Shown here: in pieces, positions 7,876-16,509 of the stretch
Numbering within the stretch: position 1 is the first letter of the stretch
Layout: each line of letters opens with the position of its first letter
Source of the DNA: Cytobacillus firmus NBRC 15306
GTDB lineage: Bacteria; Bacillota; Bacilli; Bacillales; Cytobacillaceae
Assembly: GCF_001591465.1 (NCBI RefSeq)
Contig: NZ_BCUY01000006.1
Coordinates: forward strand, 36,114 to 100,113
Reading direction: 5' to 3'
Length of the DNA stretch: 64,000 nt
Translations under genes and position numbers: made by a program
The notes under the pieces: model-generated
The model's database searches: none
Seen by the model: only the letters and a program-made list of their open reading frames with translations
Told to the model about the DNA's origin: nothing

Positions 7876-8999
7876 AGGCAATTATTGAAGAGATTAAACC
7901 AGCATTGGATCAGGTTTTTAATCATTTGCACGAAAACCCGGAAGTGAGCTGGAGGGAATTTGAGACCACCGAGTACTTGCAAAAATTCCTGGAATACCGG
8001 GGATTCCGGGTTCAGCTGTTTGGGGATTGCACTGGTTTGGTTGTTGAAGTGGGGGGAGGGAGTCCATGTGTCGCCCTGAGAGCGGATATGGACGCACTAT
8101 GGCAGGAAGTGGACGGGAAGTTTCAGGCTAATCATTCCTGCGGCCATGATGCCCACATGACAATGGGAGTTGGAGCCATGCTGCTGCTTCAAAAGGCAGG
8201 CTTCCCAAAAAAAGGCAAGCTGAAATTCATCTTCCAGCCGGCTGAAGAAAAAGGCACTGGTGCCCTGAAAATGATTGAGCATGGCGTGCTGGATGACGTG
8301 GATTACCTGTACGGTGTACACCTTAGGCCAATCCAGGAAATAAGAGATGGAGAAGCTTCTGCAGCCATTTACCATGGTGCTGCAAGGTTTCTGACCGGGG
8401 AAATTATCGGGGAAGATGCCCATGGCGCCCGGCCGCATCTTGGCCAGAATGCCATCGAAATCGGCGCTTCTTTTATTCATGAAATCAAAAATATTCATTT
8501 GGATCCCATGGTCCCCTATACGGCTAAGATGACCAAGTTTCATGCCGGCAGTGACTCAGGCAATATCATTCCGGGAAAAGCTTCCTTCAGTTTAGACCTG
8601 CGAGCTCAAACAAATGAAGTGATAAACGCACTGTCTGAAAAAATTGAAACGATCACGGAGTATTTATCCAAGCTCTACGGAGTCAAAATTACACTGGAGA
8701 CGAAAGCGAATGTGGCAGCAGCTGAAGTAGATGAAGAAGCACAGCATTTTCTGGAGAAGGCCATAATTGATGTACTGGGAGCGGGCCAATTACGGGAGCC
8801 AATTGTGACTTCGGGCGGGGAAGACTTTCATTTTTATACCCTCAAAAAGCCGAATATTAAGGCCGCGATGCTAGGATTGGGCTGTGATTTACAGCCGGGG
8901 CTTCATCATCCGGACATGACGTTTAATCGGGAAGCCATTTACTCAGGAGTGGAAATTTTGGCCAGGGCGGTAATGGCCACTTTGGAAAAGGAGGAGTGA
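7872..8999 (+). CDS. M20-family amidohydrolase, probable N-succinyl/N-acyl-L-amino acid hydrolase
   Basis: 375 residues starting at a TTG that overlaps the regulator's TGA, behind GGGAGGGAAG. Metal-binding features of M20D hydrolases are visible: ALRADMDALW near residue 70, CGHDAHMT near residue 90, FQPAEEKGTGA near residue 120, GVHLRP, and a final HHPDMTF. B. subtilis AmhX is a close type. In Geobacillus kaustophilus an M20 desuccinylase works with an N-succinylamino acid racemase and a GNAT succinyltransferase, and the same three types sit here in a row, so hydrolysis of N-succinyl-L-amino acids is the best guess. Confidence 0.8.
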   Translation: MKAIIEEIKPALDQVFNHLHENPEVSWREFETTEYLQKFLEYRGFRVQLFGDCTGLVVEVGGGSPCVALRADMDALWQEVDGKFQANHSCGHDAHMTMGVGAMLLLQKAGFPKKGKLKFIFQPAEEKGTGALKMIEHGVLDDVDYLYGVHLRPIQEIRDGEASAAIYHGAARFLTGEIIGEDAHGARPHLGQNAIEIGASFIHEIKNIHLDPMVPYTAKMTKFHAGSDSGNIIPGKASFSLDLRAQTNEVINALSEKIETITEYLSKLYGVKITLETKANVAAAEVDEEAQHFLEKAIIDVLGAGQLREPIVTSGGEDFHFYTLKKPNIKAAMLGLGCDLQPGLHHPDMTFNREAIYSGVEILARAVMATLEKEE

Positions 9000-9001
9000 A
9001 G

Positions 9002-9820
9002 ATGGCTGCTGTAACAATTGATTTGCGGGTATTAAAGACAGCATCCGATATGAATCTTATTCAAAAGCTGGAGGAGACAATCTGGAACATGGCTCCCCTG
9101 CCGGTTCATCAAACCATTACAGCTGCCCAGAACGGCGGGCTTCTCCTCGGGGCATTTATAGAAGAAGAACTGGTGGGATTCAGCTACGGATTTCCCGGTT
9201 TCAACAAAGGAAAAGGGTATTTATGCTCTCATATGCTGGGCATTCACCCCGACCACCAGGATAAGGGGCTTGGCGCATTATTAAAGCAGGAGCAAAAGGA
9301 ACTGGCAGCTGAGATGGGATATGATCTGATCACCTGGACGTTTGATCCGCTTGAAAGCCGGAATGCCTATTTAAATCTCAATAAACTGAATGCGGTTTGT
9401 TCCACTTATGTGGAGAATTGCTATGGAGATATGGATGATAATTTGAATCATGGACTGCCGACAGACCGGTTAAAGGTGGAATGGTGGATTACCAGTTCAC
9501 ATGTGGAGGAGCGATTGAGTATTGAAGCAGCTTCTGCAGAGAATCCGTTTGACTGGGGAGTATCAGAGGACAACTTACCTGTTTTATTAAATACAGAATG
9601 GGATGCTTCTGGCGGACCTGTGTTTGTTCCGATACCGGCAAACTTTCAAGCTATTAAAAATCAAAATTTCGAGCTTGCAATGGACTGGCGCTTCAAAACG
9701 AGAGGGATTTTTCAGGCGTTATTTTCAAAAGGGTACGCCATGGCGGGTTTTGTAAAAGGTACAGAGGGACCGGTACACTACTATGTATTGGTTCAAAGAA
9801 ACGAGCTTAAACTCAACTGA
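9002..9820 (+). CDS. GNAT-family acyltransferase, probable amino-acid N-succinyltransferase
   Basis: 272 residues. ATG 9002 is preferred over the GTG at 8996 because the GGAGGAG site directly abuts that GTG and is 7 bp from the ATG. The acyl-CoA binding motif is in LGIHPDHQDKGLGALLKQE near residue 85. The rest resembles the long GNAT proteins that accompany N-succinylamino acid racemases. Position between the M20 hydrolase and the racemase supports N-succinylation of D- or L-amino acids as the entry step of the pathway; the acyl donor is inferred. Confidence 0.75.
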   Translation: MAAVTIDLRVLKTASDMNLIQKLEETIWNMAPLPVHQTITAAQNGGLLLGAFIEEELVGFSYGFPGFNKGKGYLCSHMLGIHPDHQDKGLGALLKQEQKELAAEMGYDLITWTFDPLESRNAYLNLNKLNAVCSTYVENCYGDMDDNLNHGLPTDRLKVEWWITSSHVEERLSIEAASAENPFDWGVSEDNLPVLLNTEWDASGGPVFVPIPANFQAIKNQNFELAMDWRFKTRGIFQALFSKGYAMAGFVKGTEGPVHYYVLVQRNELKLN

Positions 9821-9835
9821 CAGGAAAAGGCGGGA

Positions 9836-11008
9836 ATGAATATGAAAGTGACAGAAGTCGTATTGCGGCATATGAAAATGAGAATGAAAGCTCCATTTAC
9901 AACAAGCTTCGGGACGTTTCAGGATAAAGAATTTCTTTTGCTGGAAGCGAAGGATGAGAATGGTGTGAGCGGCTGGGGAGAATCAGTTGCCTTTCATTCA
10001 CCATGGTATAACGAAGAAACACTGAAAACGAACTGGCATATGCTTGAAGATTTCATCATTCCGAATCTATTAAACAAAGATATGGAACACCCTGATGAAG
10101 TGTCGGAAACCCTCTCTTACATACGGAAAAACAATATGGCAAAATCGGCATTTGAAGGGGCCGTTTGGGACTTATATGCCAAGCAGAAGGGAATTCCGCT
10201 TGCGACGGCGCTTGGCGGAACAGCGAATGAGATTGAAGTTGGGATCAGCATCGGGATTCAGAATCGTGTTGAGGACTTGCTGAACCTCATTGGTGAATAT
10301 GTAGAGGATGGCTATAAGCGTATTAAAGTGAAAATCAAGCCGGGCTGGGATGTTGAGGTCATGAGAGAAGTGAGAAAGCATTTTCCGGATATCGCGCTTA
10401 TGGCGGATGCAAACTCAGCCTACACACTTGATGATATTGAACTGTTAAAACAGCTGGATGAATTTGATTTAATGATGATCGAGCAGCCGCTGGCTTCTGA
10501 TGATATTATTGACCATGCTGTCCTTCAGAGAGAACTTAAAACACCGGTCTGTCTCGATGAAAGCATCCATTCCTATGAGGATGCGCGCAAGGCGATTGAA
10601 CTTGGAAGCTGCAAAATTATTAATATCAAAATCGGCCGTGTCGGGGGCTTGACAGAATCCAAAAAAATTCATGACCTCTGCCAGGAACGCGGCATCCCGG
10701 TGTGGTGCGGAGGCATGCTGGAATCCGGCATCGGAAGGGCGCACAATATTGCCTTAACCACACTTTCCAATTTTGTTATGCCAGGGGACACTGCCGCATC
10801 ATCCCGCTATTGGGAGAAGGATCTGATTGACCCTGAAGTAACTGTTGAAAATGGAATGATCAAGGTTCCAGAAAAATCCGGCATCGGGTATGTACCAAAT
10901 TATGAAACTATTAGGGAGTTTACTGTTTTTGAAAAGAAATTTGCATTGGGAGAGAAGAAGGGACATGCAGCCCTCATTGGCGGGAATAGTGCCACTCAAA
11001 TCAAATAA
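9836..11008 (+). CDS. menC: Enolase-superfamily N-succinylamino acid racemase / o-succinylbenzoate synthase
   Basis: 390 residues, a full-length muconate-lactonizing-type enolase superfamily member. Catalytic features: KVKIKP (KxK pair at residues 164 and 166), metal ligands in [16 protein letters not shown] and CLDESI, and the opposing lysine in [11 protein letters not shown]. Members of this branch catalyse o-succinylbenzoate synthesis, N-succinylamino acid racemization, or both. No menaquinone genes are nearby, while a GNAT transferase and an M20 hydrolase precede it, so racemization of N-succinylamino acids is the likely role; the menC symbol reflects the family rather than the pathway. 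Confidence 0.85.
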   Translation: MNMKVTEVVLRHMKMRMKAPFTTSFGTFQDKEFLLLEAKDENGVSGWGESVAFHSPWYNEETLKTNWHMLEDFIIPNLLNKDMEHPDEVSETLSYIRKNNMAKSAFEGAVWDLYAKQKGIPLATALGGTANEIEVGISIGIQNRVEDLLNLIGEYVEDGYKRIKVKIKPGWDVEVMREVRKHFPDIALMADANSAYTLDDIELLKQLDEFDLMMIEQPLASDDIIDHAVLQRELKTPVCLDESIHSYEDARKAIELGSCKIINIKIGRVGGLTESKKIHDLCQERGIPVWCGGMLESGIGRAHNIALTTLSNFVMPGDTAASSRYWEKDLIDPEVTVENGMIKVPEKSGIGYVPNYETIREFTVFEKKFALGEKKGHAALIGGNSATQIK

Positions 11009-11027
11009 AAAGTACAAATGACGCTCA

Positions 11028-11056
11028 AAGAGAGAGGATTCTCTCTTTCTCTTTTA
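11028..11056 (+). terminator. Probable terminator after the racemase gene
   Basis: Stem AAAGAGAGA / TCTCTCTTT followed by a CT/T-rich tail. Confidence 0.6.
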
Positions 11057-11100
11057 AAGAAAGTTGTCGAAAAATTCAAATATTAAAAAGGGGAATCAGT

Positions 11101-12186
11101 TTGAAAAAGAGTATTCAGATTGCCGGGGCCTTTATTGGGGTCATTGTCGGAGCAGGCTTTGCTTCGGGGCAGGAGATTTTGCAGTTTTTCACGGGCTTTG
11201 GCTGGCTGGGGATAGCCGGAGGCGTGCTGGCGACTTTTTTCTTTCCTTTTCTTGGCATGAATTTAACGCAGCTGGGAAGCCGTCTGCAGACAGATTCCCA
11301 TAAAGATGTGATTTACCATATTTGCGGAAAGTATCTTGGAATGGCTGTAGATTTTATCATTACATTCTTCCTTTTTGGGGTGGCCGTCGTCATGCTTGCC
11401 GGATCGGGATCGATCTTCGAAGAGCAATTTGGAATCCCAAGCATGGCCGGCAATATTATTATGGCTGTGTTAACGATCCTGACAGTATGTCTGAACATCC
11501 AAAAAGTCATTTCAATTATCAGCCTGGTTACGCCATTTCTGCTCCTCATGGTGGTTATCATTAGCGTCTATGCTCTAAGCACGATGGGGCTGGATTTCCC
11601 GGAAGTTCAGAAATTGGCGGAAAGCCAAACGCCTGCTGCTTCCAACTGGTTTATGGGCGGATTACTGTATGTTTCTTACAATATTGCGGCTGGTGCAGCG
11701 ATGCTTGCTGTCATGGGCGGCACAACGAAGAATGAAAAGCAGGCTGGCTTGGGCGGAATCTTGGGCGGTGTTGGTCTGGGTGTGCTAATTTTACTGATCA
11801 ATGTAGCCATGCTGGTCAAAATGGACGTGGTGGAGGGATCTCCAATGCCGATCCTTGCACTTGCAAATGAAATTTCACCGGCATTTGGACTGTTAATGTT
11901 TGTTGTCCTGCTTGGCATGATTTACAACACAGCTGTTGGGATGCTGTATGCCTTCACTGCTAGGATCGTGAAAAGAGAGAATCCTAAATTCAATGTCTTT
12001 GTTGTATTATTCGGAGCTGCCGCTTTTGGCGCAAGTTTCATCGGCTTCATCACTTTGGTCGGAACGGTTTATCCATTAATGGGGTACTTAGGATTTACAT
12101 TGATTGCGGCTATTGTGTTTGCTTGGGTTAGAGGGAAGAGGAAGGCTGTTGGGAGTATTGCTAATGGAGTTGCTTTTAAACAGTAG
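11101..12186 (+). CDS. YkvI-family inner-membrane transporter
   Basis: 361 residues, about ten membrane segments, start TTG 11101 behind AAAAGGGG. The N terminus (GAFIGVIVGAGFASGQEI) with glycines breaking the first helix is typical of APC-superfamily transporters and of the YkvI family. The substrate is not established. A terminator separates it from the racemase gene, yet it is the natural candidate for an amino-acid transporter serving the D-amino-acid cluster. A strong terminator follows. Confidence 0.75.
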   Translation: MKKSIQIAGAFIGVIVGAGFASGQEILQFFTGFGWLGIAGGVLATFFFPFLGMNLTQLGSRLQTDSHKDVIYHICGKYLGMAVDFIITFFLFGVAVVMLAGSGSIFEEQFGIPSMAGNIIMAVLTILTVCLNIQKVISIISLVTPFLLLMVVIISVYALSTMGLDFPEVQKLAESQTPAASNWFMGGLLYVSYNIAAGAAMLAVMGGTTKNEKQAGLGGILGGVGLGVLILLINVAMLVKMDVVEGSPMPILALANEISPAFGLLMFVVLLGMIYNTAVGMLYAFTARIVKRENPKFNVFVVLFGAAAFGASFIGFITLVGTVYPLMGYLGFTLIAAIVFAWVRGKRKAVGSIANGVAFKQ

Positions 12187-12192
12187 AAACCT

Positions 12193-12219
12193 AGAAAGCT
12201 CAGTTCTGCTGAGCTTTCT
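12193..12219. terminator. Bidirectional terminator between convergent genes
   Basis: Perfect 11-bp stem AGAAAGCTCAG / CTGAGCTTTCT with a 5-nt loop, between the ends of the YkvI gene and the reverse-strand gene at 12268. Confidence 0.75.
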
Positions 12220-12267
12220 ATAACCTCTTTAAATTTCGTCATACTTGCCTGACTGGTATCCAATTCC

Positions 12268-12759
12268 TTAATAAAGATTGTAACCGCCATTCTCCGGTCC
12301 GCTTCCAGCAGAAGGAAAAGATACACCCATCGTACGCAAAGCTTCTTTAGCTTGAGATAGGTAATTTTCTGCCTGGTCTTGCCATCTGATGATCAAACTT
12401 ATAAACGCCTTATACTCTGGACCTGCATTTTCCTCCATCGTTTTTAGTCCTTCCCGCACCTTTTTATCCTGATTTTCCGCATTCACGATGCAAGCCGCCA
12501 TAGTGTCGATAATCGATTGCCGCTGTTCTCCATTTACTAGTCTATGTGCACATCCAACAGCGGTCACGCGGTGATACGAAGCCGGAACCAGGTGGTTGTG
12601 CATCTCTGCATTTCCTTTTAAATCTTTGGTCTCGGGAATATGAAATAGTTCAGAACTCATGGAACAAACCATTTCCTCAGCATATAAGCTTTGCTGCAGC
12701 AGTGTTAATATATCTCCCCAGCCAGTTGCCCGATAATATGGATAATAATAAGGATTCAA
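12268..12759 (-). CDS. Hypothetical helical protein
   Basis: About 163 residues. An ATG at 12768 directly abuts the AAAGGAG ribosome site, so the in-frame TTG at 12759, 9 bp downstream of that site, is the better start (protein begins MNPYYYPYYRATGWG). A tyrosine-rich N terminus precedes what looks like an all-helical domain with repeated acidic/hydrophobic heptads (LLQQSLYAEEMVCSM, IRWQDQAENYLSQAKEAL). That is compatible with a ferritin-like or coat-associated fold, but I do not recognise the family. No partner genes are adjacent. Confidence 0.6.
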   Translation of the reverse strand: MNPYYYPYYRATGWGDILTLLQQSLYAEEMVCSMSSELFHIPETKDLKGNAEMHNHLVPASYHRVTAVGCAHRLVNGEQRQSIIDTMAACIVNAENQDKKVREGLKTMEENAGPEYKAFISLIIRWQDQAENYLSQAKEALRTMGVSFPSAGSGPENGGYNLY

Positions 12760-12870
12760 TCGAACCATCTCCTTTTATGGATATTGGAACCCCATCCTTA
12801 TAGATATGATTGTTAATCGGGTGTCATGTCATCATTGGAAGTGGCGTTAGTCCATATTTAAACGCATCTT

Positions 12871-13353
12871 TCAGATATATGAATTGACTAACGTACAAAT
12901 CCCTTCCCCGATCTTTTTCACCCCAACTGGAATTTTCCTGTCATCCACCTGTGACACACATAACCGGATACGGTTTTCATGCCTGTATTCAGGGAGGTAC
13001 ATACCTGTTGCATCCTGAACCAATACATTCTTCTTTTGGAGATATTCCACAAGTTGTTTTGCAAGAACTTTAGAAAAACTTTTTGTATAAATGACTCTGC
13101 CGCTGGGATCATAGGCAAACATGGGGTCTGCTTTTTTCCTGTTATCAAGGTCTCCCATATAATCATCCTCGATTATGCAGACATCATATTTCTGAGCGAG
13201 CTCGACAATGTGCTTTTTCTCCTGATTGGAGTAGCTGCAGTCTGTCGGGTTCTGGAATCGGGAGACTGTGTAGAAAAACTTAACGCTTCGTTCTCTGATT
13301 AGTTGAGATAGAAGGGGTTGCTGCCTTACCCCAAAACGCCAAATAATCCGCAT
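12871..13353 (-). pseudogene. MocR-type aminotransferase regulator remnant with internal deletion
   Basis: 160 codons of the aminotransferase-like domain of a MocR/PdxR regulator (normally about 470 residues with an N-terminal GntR DNA-binding domain). Visible are FYTVSRFQNPTDCSYSNQE, IIEDDYMGDL and the PLP-lysine motif VIYTKSFSKV. Directly after SFSKV the frame jumps to LAKQLVEYLQKKNV and the C-terminal RLCVSQVDD, so about 100 residues are missing in frame. The DNA-binding half is absent. The product could neither bind DNA nor fold as a normal fold-type I domain. The 100 bp beyond its 3' end (12760-12870) hold nothing I recognise. Confidence 0.75.
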
Positions 13354-13361
13354 AACGAAAG

Positions 13362-13404
13362 AAATGGACCCTCCAGGAATAGCATTCGGGGTCCATTTTT
13401 TTTT
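13362..13404 (+). terminator. Strong terminator-like hairpin
   Basis: Stem AAATGGACCC / GGGTCCATTT followed by a T run on the + strand. It points away from the MocR remnant, so it may be left from a lost + strand gene. Confidence 0.65.
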
Positions 13405-13500
13405 AGCTCTTCTTTAGAACTTTAAGCAGGAAGGATTTTGTATAAAGGGTATTTAATACTTATTAGGGTGAAAAAACAAAAGATTTAGAGGGAGAAGCGA

Positions 13501-14352
13501 ATGAAAGTTAAAATAGCAGAATTAAATCAATATGATATTCCTGGCCTAATAGATTTATCGGCATCGGTTGGATGGGATTATGATGAATATGAAGTAAGAA
13601 CACTTTTGGAATCCGGGAGAGTTTTCGGTCATAAGAATGCTGCAGGGAGAATTGTATCCAGTTCAGCTATAATTCCTTATGACACTAAACTGGCGTCGAT
13701 TGGCATGGTTATTGTCCATGAAGAATTCAGGGGATTAGGGCTGGCAATGGAAGCAGTCCAGAAGTGTGCTGAAAGTATTAATGGGGATATGTCGCTAATG
13801 CTCATTGCAACGAAAGAAGGAAAGTCCCTTTATGAAAAAATGGGCTTCAAAACAGTGGATTTTATAAGCAAATTTCTTTGTGATGATTTCATCCCTGTAC
13901 ATTTACAGGATCATGATGGAGTTTTTATAGAAGACTTTAATCAGTCTGATTTTGCTAAGCTTGTTAATTTGGACGGGGCTGCCTTTGGGGATAAGCGAAG
14001 CGTTTTTCTCCGCAATCGAATCAGCCAGTCCAAACAATGCCTTGTTGTTAAAAATAATAATGGAGAGATCATTGGATATGGATTATCCATACAGGGGCCA
14101 GTCAATTTAATACTTGGACCCATTGCAGCTCCAGATTTAGATACAGCTGCCTTAATTGTAGAAAAATTGGCTTTACATCATAAAGGGAAGCTGCGAATTG
14201 ATGTTCCAGTAGGAAGAAAGGATTTTATGCCCTATCTGGAGCGAAGCGGTTTTGTTAAAACAAACACTCCTCCAGTCATGATGAAAAATTCTGCAGCTAT
14301 GCCGCAGAGGAACAATACCTTATATGCTATTGCTTCGCAGGCTTTTGGATAG
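13501..14352 (+). CDS. GNAT acetyltransferase with second C-terminal GNAT-like domain
   Basis: 283 residues. The N-terminal GNAT domain (residues 1-130) has the acetyl-CoA loop in IGMVIVHEEFRGLGLA near residue 75. The C-terminal half (residues 140-283; GVFIEDFNQSDFAKLVNLD, IIGYGLSIQGPVNLILGPI) matches the YitH/HolE-type acetyltransferase extension. Such two-domain GNATs acetylate small molecules, but the substrate is unknown. Strong AGGGAGAAG site. It stands alone between a terminator and a tandem array. Confidence 0.78.
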   Translation: MKVKIAELNQYDIPGLIDLSASVGWDYDEYEVRTLLESGRVFGHKNAAGRIVSSSAIIPYDTKLASIGMVIVHEEFRGLGLAMEAVQKCAESINGDMSLMLIATKEGKSLYEKMGFKTVDFISKFLCDDFIPVHLQDHDGVFIEDFNQSDFAKLVNLDGAAFGDKRSVFLRNRISQSKQCLVVKNNNGEIIGYGLSIQGPVNLILGPIAAPDLDTAALIVEKLALHHKGKLRIDVPVGRKDFMPYLERSGFVKTNTPPVMMKNSAAMPQRNNTLYAIASQAFG

Positions 14353-14370
14353 AGGAATGTTAAGATGGGC

Positions 14371-14482
14371 TATACGCAAATAAATAGTTTTATCCGCAAG
14401 TAAAATAGGGCTTTGCGCAAATAAAATATTTTATCCGAAAGTAAATTTGGTCTATCAGCAAGTAAATAATACTAGCACATAA
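14371..14482. repeat. Tandem array, about 20.5-bp unit, alternating 41-bp dimer
   Basis: Copies of a CGCAAATAAA / CGCAAGTAAA core start at about 14375, 14395, 14416, 14436 and 14457, spaced 20, 21, 20 and 21 bp. A degenerate copy follows at about 14474. Units alternate between one followed by TTTTAT and one followed by a GGG/GG-CT stretch, so the true repeat is about 41 bp. It fills the gap between two convergent genes. Confidence 0.7.
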
Positions 14483-14584
14483 ATATAGTTTCTGAAATGG
14501 GCTGCTGGAAGCCCAATCTCCATTGAAACGGCTCAAATTGAGGATTTAAGCCGTCTTTCTTATGTAATTTTCTTTAATTAATGC

Positions 14585-15454
14585 CTAGAATATCAGCAAA
14601 GCCGTCCCGATTGTAATCAAAATGGCGCCTGCAATTGTGTTCATTGCCGGCTTCTCTTTTAAAATAATGAAACTTAAAATCATAGTCAGCACCACACTGA
14701 ATTTATCAATGGGGTTCACGACACTAACCTTGCCGATGGCTAGAGCACCGAAATAGCACAGCCAGGATAATCCGGTTGCGGCTCCAGAGAGGAAAAGAAA
14801 TAAATAGGACTTTTTCGAAATGCTTTTAAGCTCCTTAACAGTCCCCTGGAATAATACGATGCCCCAGGCGAAAATGATGATCACCACAGTCCGGATAAAG
14901 GTAGCCACATTGGAGTCGACGTCTTCAATTCCGATTTTCGCTAGAATATTGGTGGCTGCAGCAAATACAGCGGACAGGACTGCCAGAAAAATATATGACT
15001 TTGTATTAAATACTTTCTTTTTGCGGGCCTTTTTCCTGTCTCGGCCAATTAAGACAAAGGTTCCAATGGAAATAACGATTCCGCCTGAAACAACCAAAGC
15101 GGTAGCGGGTTCCCTGAGAATAATAAATGATAAGAGGATCGTTAAGACGACGCTGGACTTATCGATGGGAACTACTTTCGATACATCTCCGATCTGGATG
15201 GCTTTAAAAAAGCAGATCCATGATAAGCCGGTTGTCAGGCCTGATAGAATGAGAAATATGTAAGATTTTACCGAAATAGTCAAGATGCTTTCCGTTTCGC
15301 CAGTGATAAGGACCATAAAATAGGCCATGATGACTACCACAATCGTCCGTACTGCGGTAGCCAGATTGGAATCAACCTTTTCAATGCCAATTTTCGCAAG
15401 GATGGCGGTGAAGGATGCAAATAATGCGGCCAACAGGGCTAAAATTATGCTCAT
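14585..15454 (-). CDS. EamA/DMT-family transporter
   Basis: 289 residues from ATG 15454, placed by a GTGGAG site 8 bp upstream; an in-frame ATG 36 bp further up lacks a site. Ten membrane helices arranged as two homologous EamA halves, visible as twin segments (ILAKIGIEKVDSNLATAVRT and ILAKIGIEDVDSNVATFIRT). Likely a small-metabolite exporter or permease; the substrate cannot be told. Confidence 0.85.
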   Translation of the reverse strand: MSIILALLAALFASFTAILAKIGIEKVDSNLATAVRTIVVVIMAYFMVLITGETESILTISVKSYIFLILSGLTTGLSWICFFKAIQIGDVSKVVPIDKSSVVLTILLSFIILREPATALVVSGGIVISIGTFVLIGRDRKKARKKKVFNTKSYIFLAVLSAVFAAATNILAKIGIEDVDSNVATFIRTVVIIIFAWGIVLFQGTVKELKSISKKSYLFLFLSGAATGLSWLCYFGALAIGKVSVVNPIDKFSVVLTMILSFIILKEKPAMNTIAGAILITIGTALLIF

Positions 15455-15559
15455 AGAGTGATCTCCACTTCTGCAATTTGATATATACATTATTTTACTG
15501 AAGTGTATTTAGATTATTCTATGTTCCTTTAGCAGTTTGGTAAAGAAAGGAGGAAGAAA

Positions 15560-15631
15560 ATGGATCATATTAATAAAATAATTCAGATAACACATCCTGA
15601 GTTTGATCGAAGTCATTTTATTAAGCAATAG
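15560..15631 (+). CDS. Possible 23-residue peptide, unassigned
   Basis: ATG 15560 follows a very good AAAGGAGGAAG site. The frame encodes MDHINKIIQITHPEF plus eight residues. It could be a short peptide, or the start of a gene now truncated by the following PLA2 terminator. No homology recognised. Confidence 0.3.
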   Translation: MDHINKIIQITHPEFDRSHFIKQ

Positions 15632-15642
15632 AGCTGTGAATA

Positions 15643-15668
15643 AAAAAAGCGGCTGGCGCCGCTTTTTA
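15643..15668 (-). terminator. Terminator of the PLA2-like gene
   Basis: Reverse-strand stem AAAGCGGC / GCCGCTTT followed by a T run, overlapping the stop codon of the reverse gene. Confidence 0.8.
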
Positions 15669-15959
15669 GTACAGTCTTCTTCTCCGAAACCTGCAGCAGG
15701 TAAAATCAGTTTGAATCTTCATGTAAATATAAATGATCGCCGCAATGGTTCCTTCTTCGCCATGCATGTTTGTTTTTGGCTTCAGGCATCTGAGAAATTC
15801 CCGGTCACAGCTGCATTTGGATCTTCCGCTTGCCCAGCATTTATCGTGTGCTCTGCAGCAATCATCCACTCCATTGATTGGGGCGCCTGGCCCGCTGCAT
15901 CCGGGACCGCACCATCGGTATCCGGGAAAAAGGCAAGGAATCTGTTTTCTTCTACTCAC
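15666..15959 (-). CDS. Small phospholipase A2-like protein
   Basis: 97 residues, GTG start behind GAGGG. It carries the PLA2 fingerprint: a glycine-rich, calcium-loop-like YRWCGPGCSGPGAP, then the catalytic DDCCRAHDKCW with the His-Asp pair and paired cysteines. Small Bacillus proteins of this type are often labelled phospholipase or parvovirus-VP1-like. There is no signal peptide, so it may act in the cell or in the spore. Activity is inferred from the motif only. Confidence 0.75.
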   Translation of the reverse strand: MSRRKQIPCLFPGYRWCGPGCSGPGAPINGVDDCCRAHDKCWASGRSKCSCDREFLRCLKPKTNMHGEEGTIAAIIYIYMKIQTDFTCCRFRRRRLY

Positions 15960-16134
15960 TAGTATCCCTCTTTTTTATATCAATTAATTTATATGATATG
16001 GCAGAATCATAATAGAGGTGTGGTTACTTATCTATTAAATGAAGATTGTTTTCGGATTAAGGGCAGGGGCCCATACCCCATAGGCAACTGACGCATATCC
16101 TTTACTGTAGACAAATACAGAGGAGGAGTTCCGT

Positions 16135-16416
16135 TTGGATTATCAATACCAGCACATGCCGGTGACACAGGAGTTTGTTCCGCACAATGGCATGTATTTC
16201 ACTGACCATCGAGTTCGACCCGGCTTTGGAATTGGAAGAAGACCCGGCTTTGGTTTTGGCCGGCCGGGATTCGGGTTTGGAGGACCAGGCTTTGGTCTGG
16301 GGCTTGGATTTTTAGGAGGGCTTGCGACAGGAGCATTGCTGGCACCAGGACCCGGCTTTGGATATCCTTATTATCCATACCCGCCATATCCGTATCCGCC
16401 ATATTACTATTATTAA
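16135..16416 (+). CDS. Gly/Phe/Pro/Tyr-rich low-complexity protein, possible spore-surface protein
   Basis: 93 residues, TTG start 16135 placed by GGAGGAG 7 bp upstream. After a polar N terminus the chain is built of RPGFGFG-type repeats, then a hydrophobic stretch (LGFLGGLATGALLAPG) and a tail of YPYPPYPYPPYYYY. Similar compositions occur in Bacillus spore coat and crust proteins. No enzyme motif is present; function is unknown. A terminator follows directly. Confidence 0.65.
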   Translation: MDYQYQHMPVTQEFVPHNGMYFTDHRVRPGFGIGRRPGFGFGRPGFGFGGPGFGLGLGFLGGLATGALLAPGPGFGYPYYPYPPYPYPPYYYY

Positions 16417-16419
16417 GGG

Positions 16420-16455
16420 AAGAGAGCTTTGTCCTTGGGCAGGGCTCTTTTTTAA
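16420..16455 (+). terminator. Terminator after the Gly/Phe-rich gene
   Basis: Stem AGAGCTTTGTCC / GGGCAGGGCTCT followed by TTTTTT. Confidence 0.75.
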
Positions 16456-16509
16456 TTGAATTAATTTTCAGAATTATTTAATATAAGATAATGAAATGAG
16501 TGGAAGAAC

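Noticed and set aside
8097..8543. 148-codon open frame antisense to the M20 hydrolase gene
   Set aside because: Shadow of the M20 gene, whose metal-binding motifs fix the sense strand.
14820..15263. 147-codon open frame antisense to the EamA gene
   Set aside because: The reverse-strand gene shows twin EamA repeats; the forward frame has no start signal or motif.
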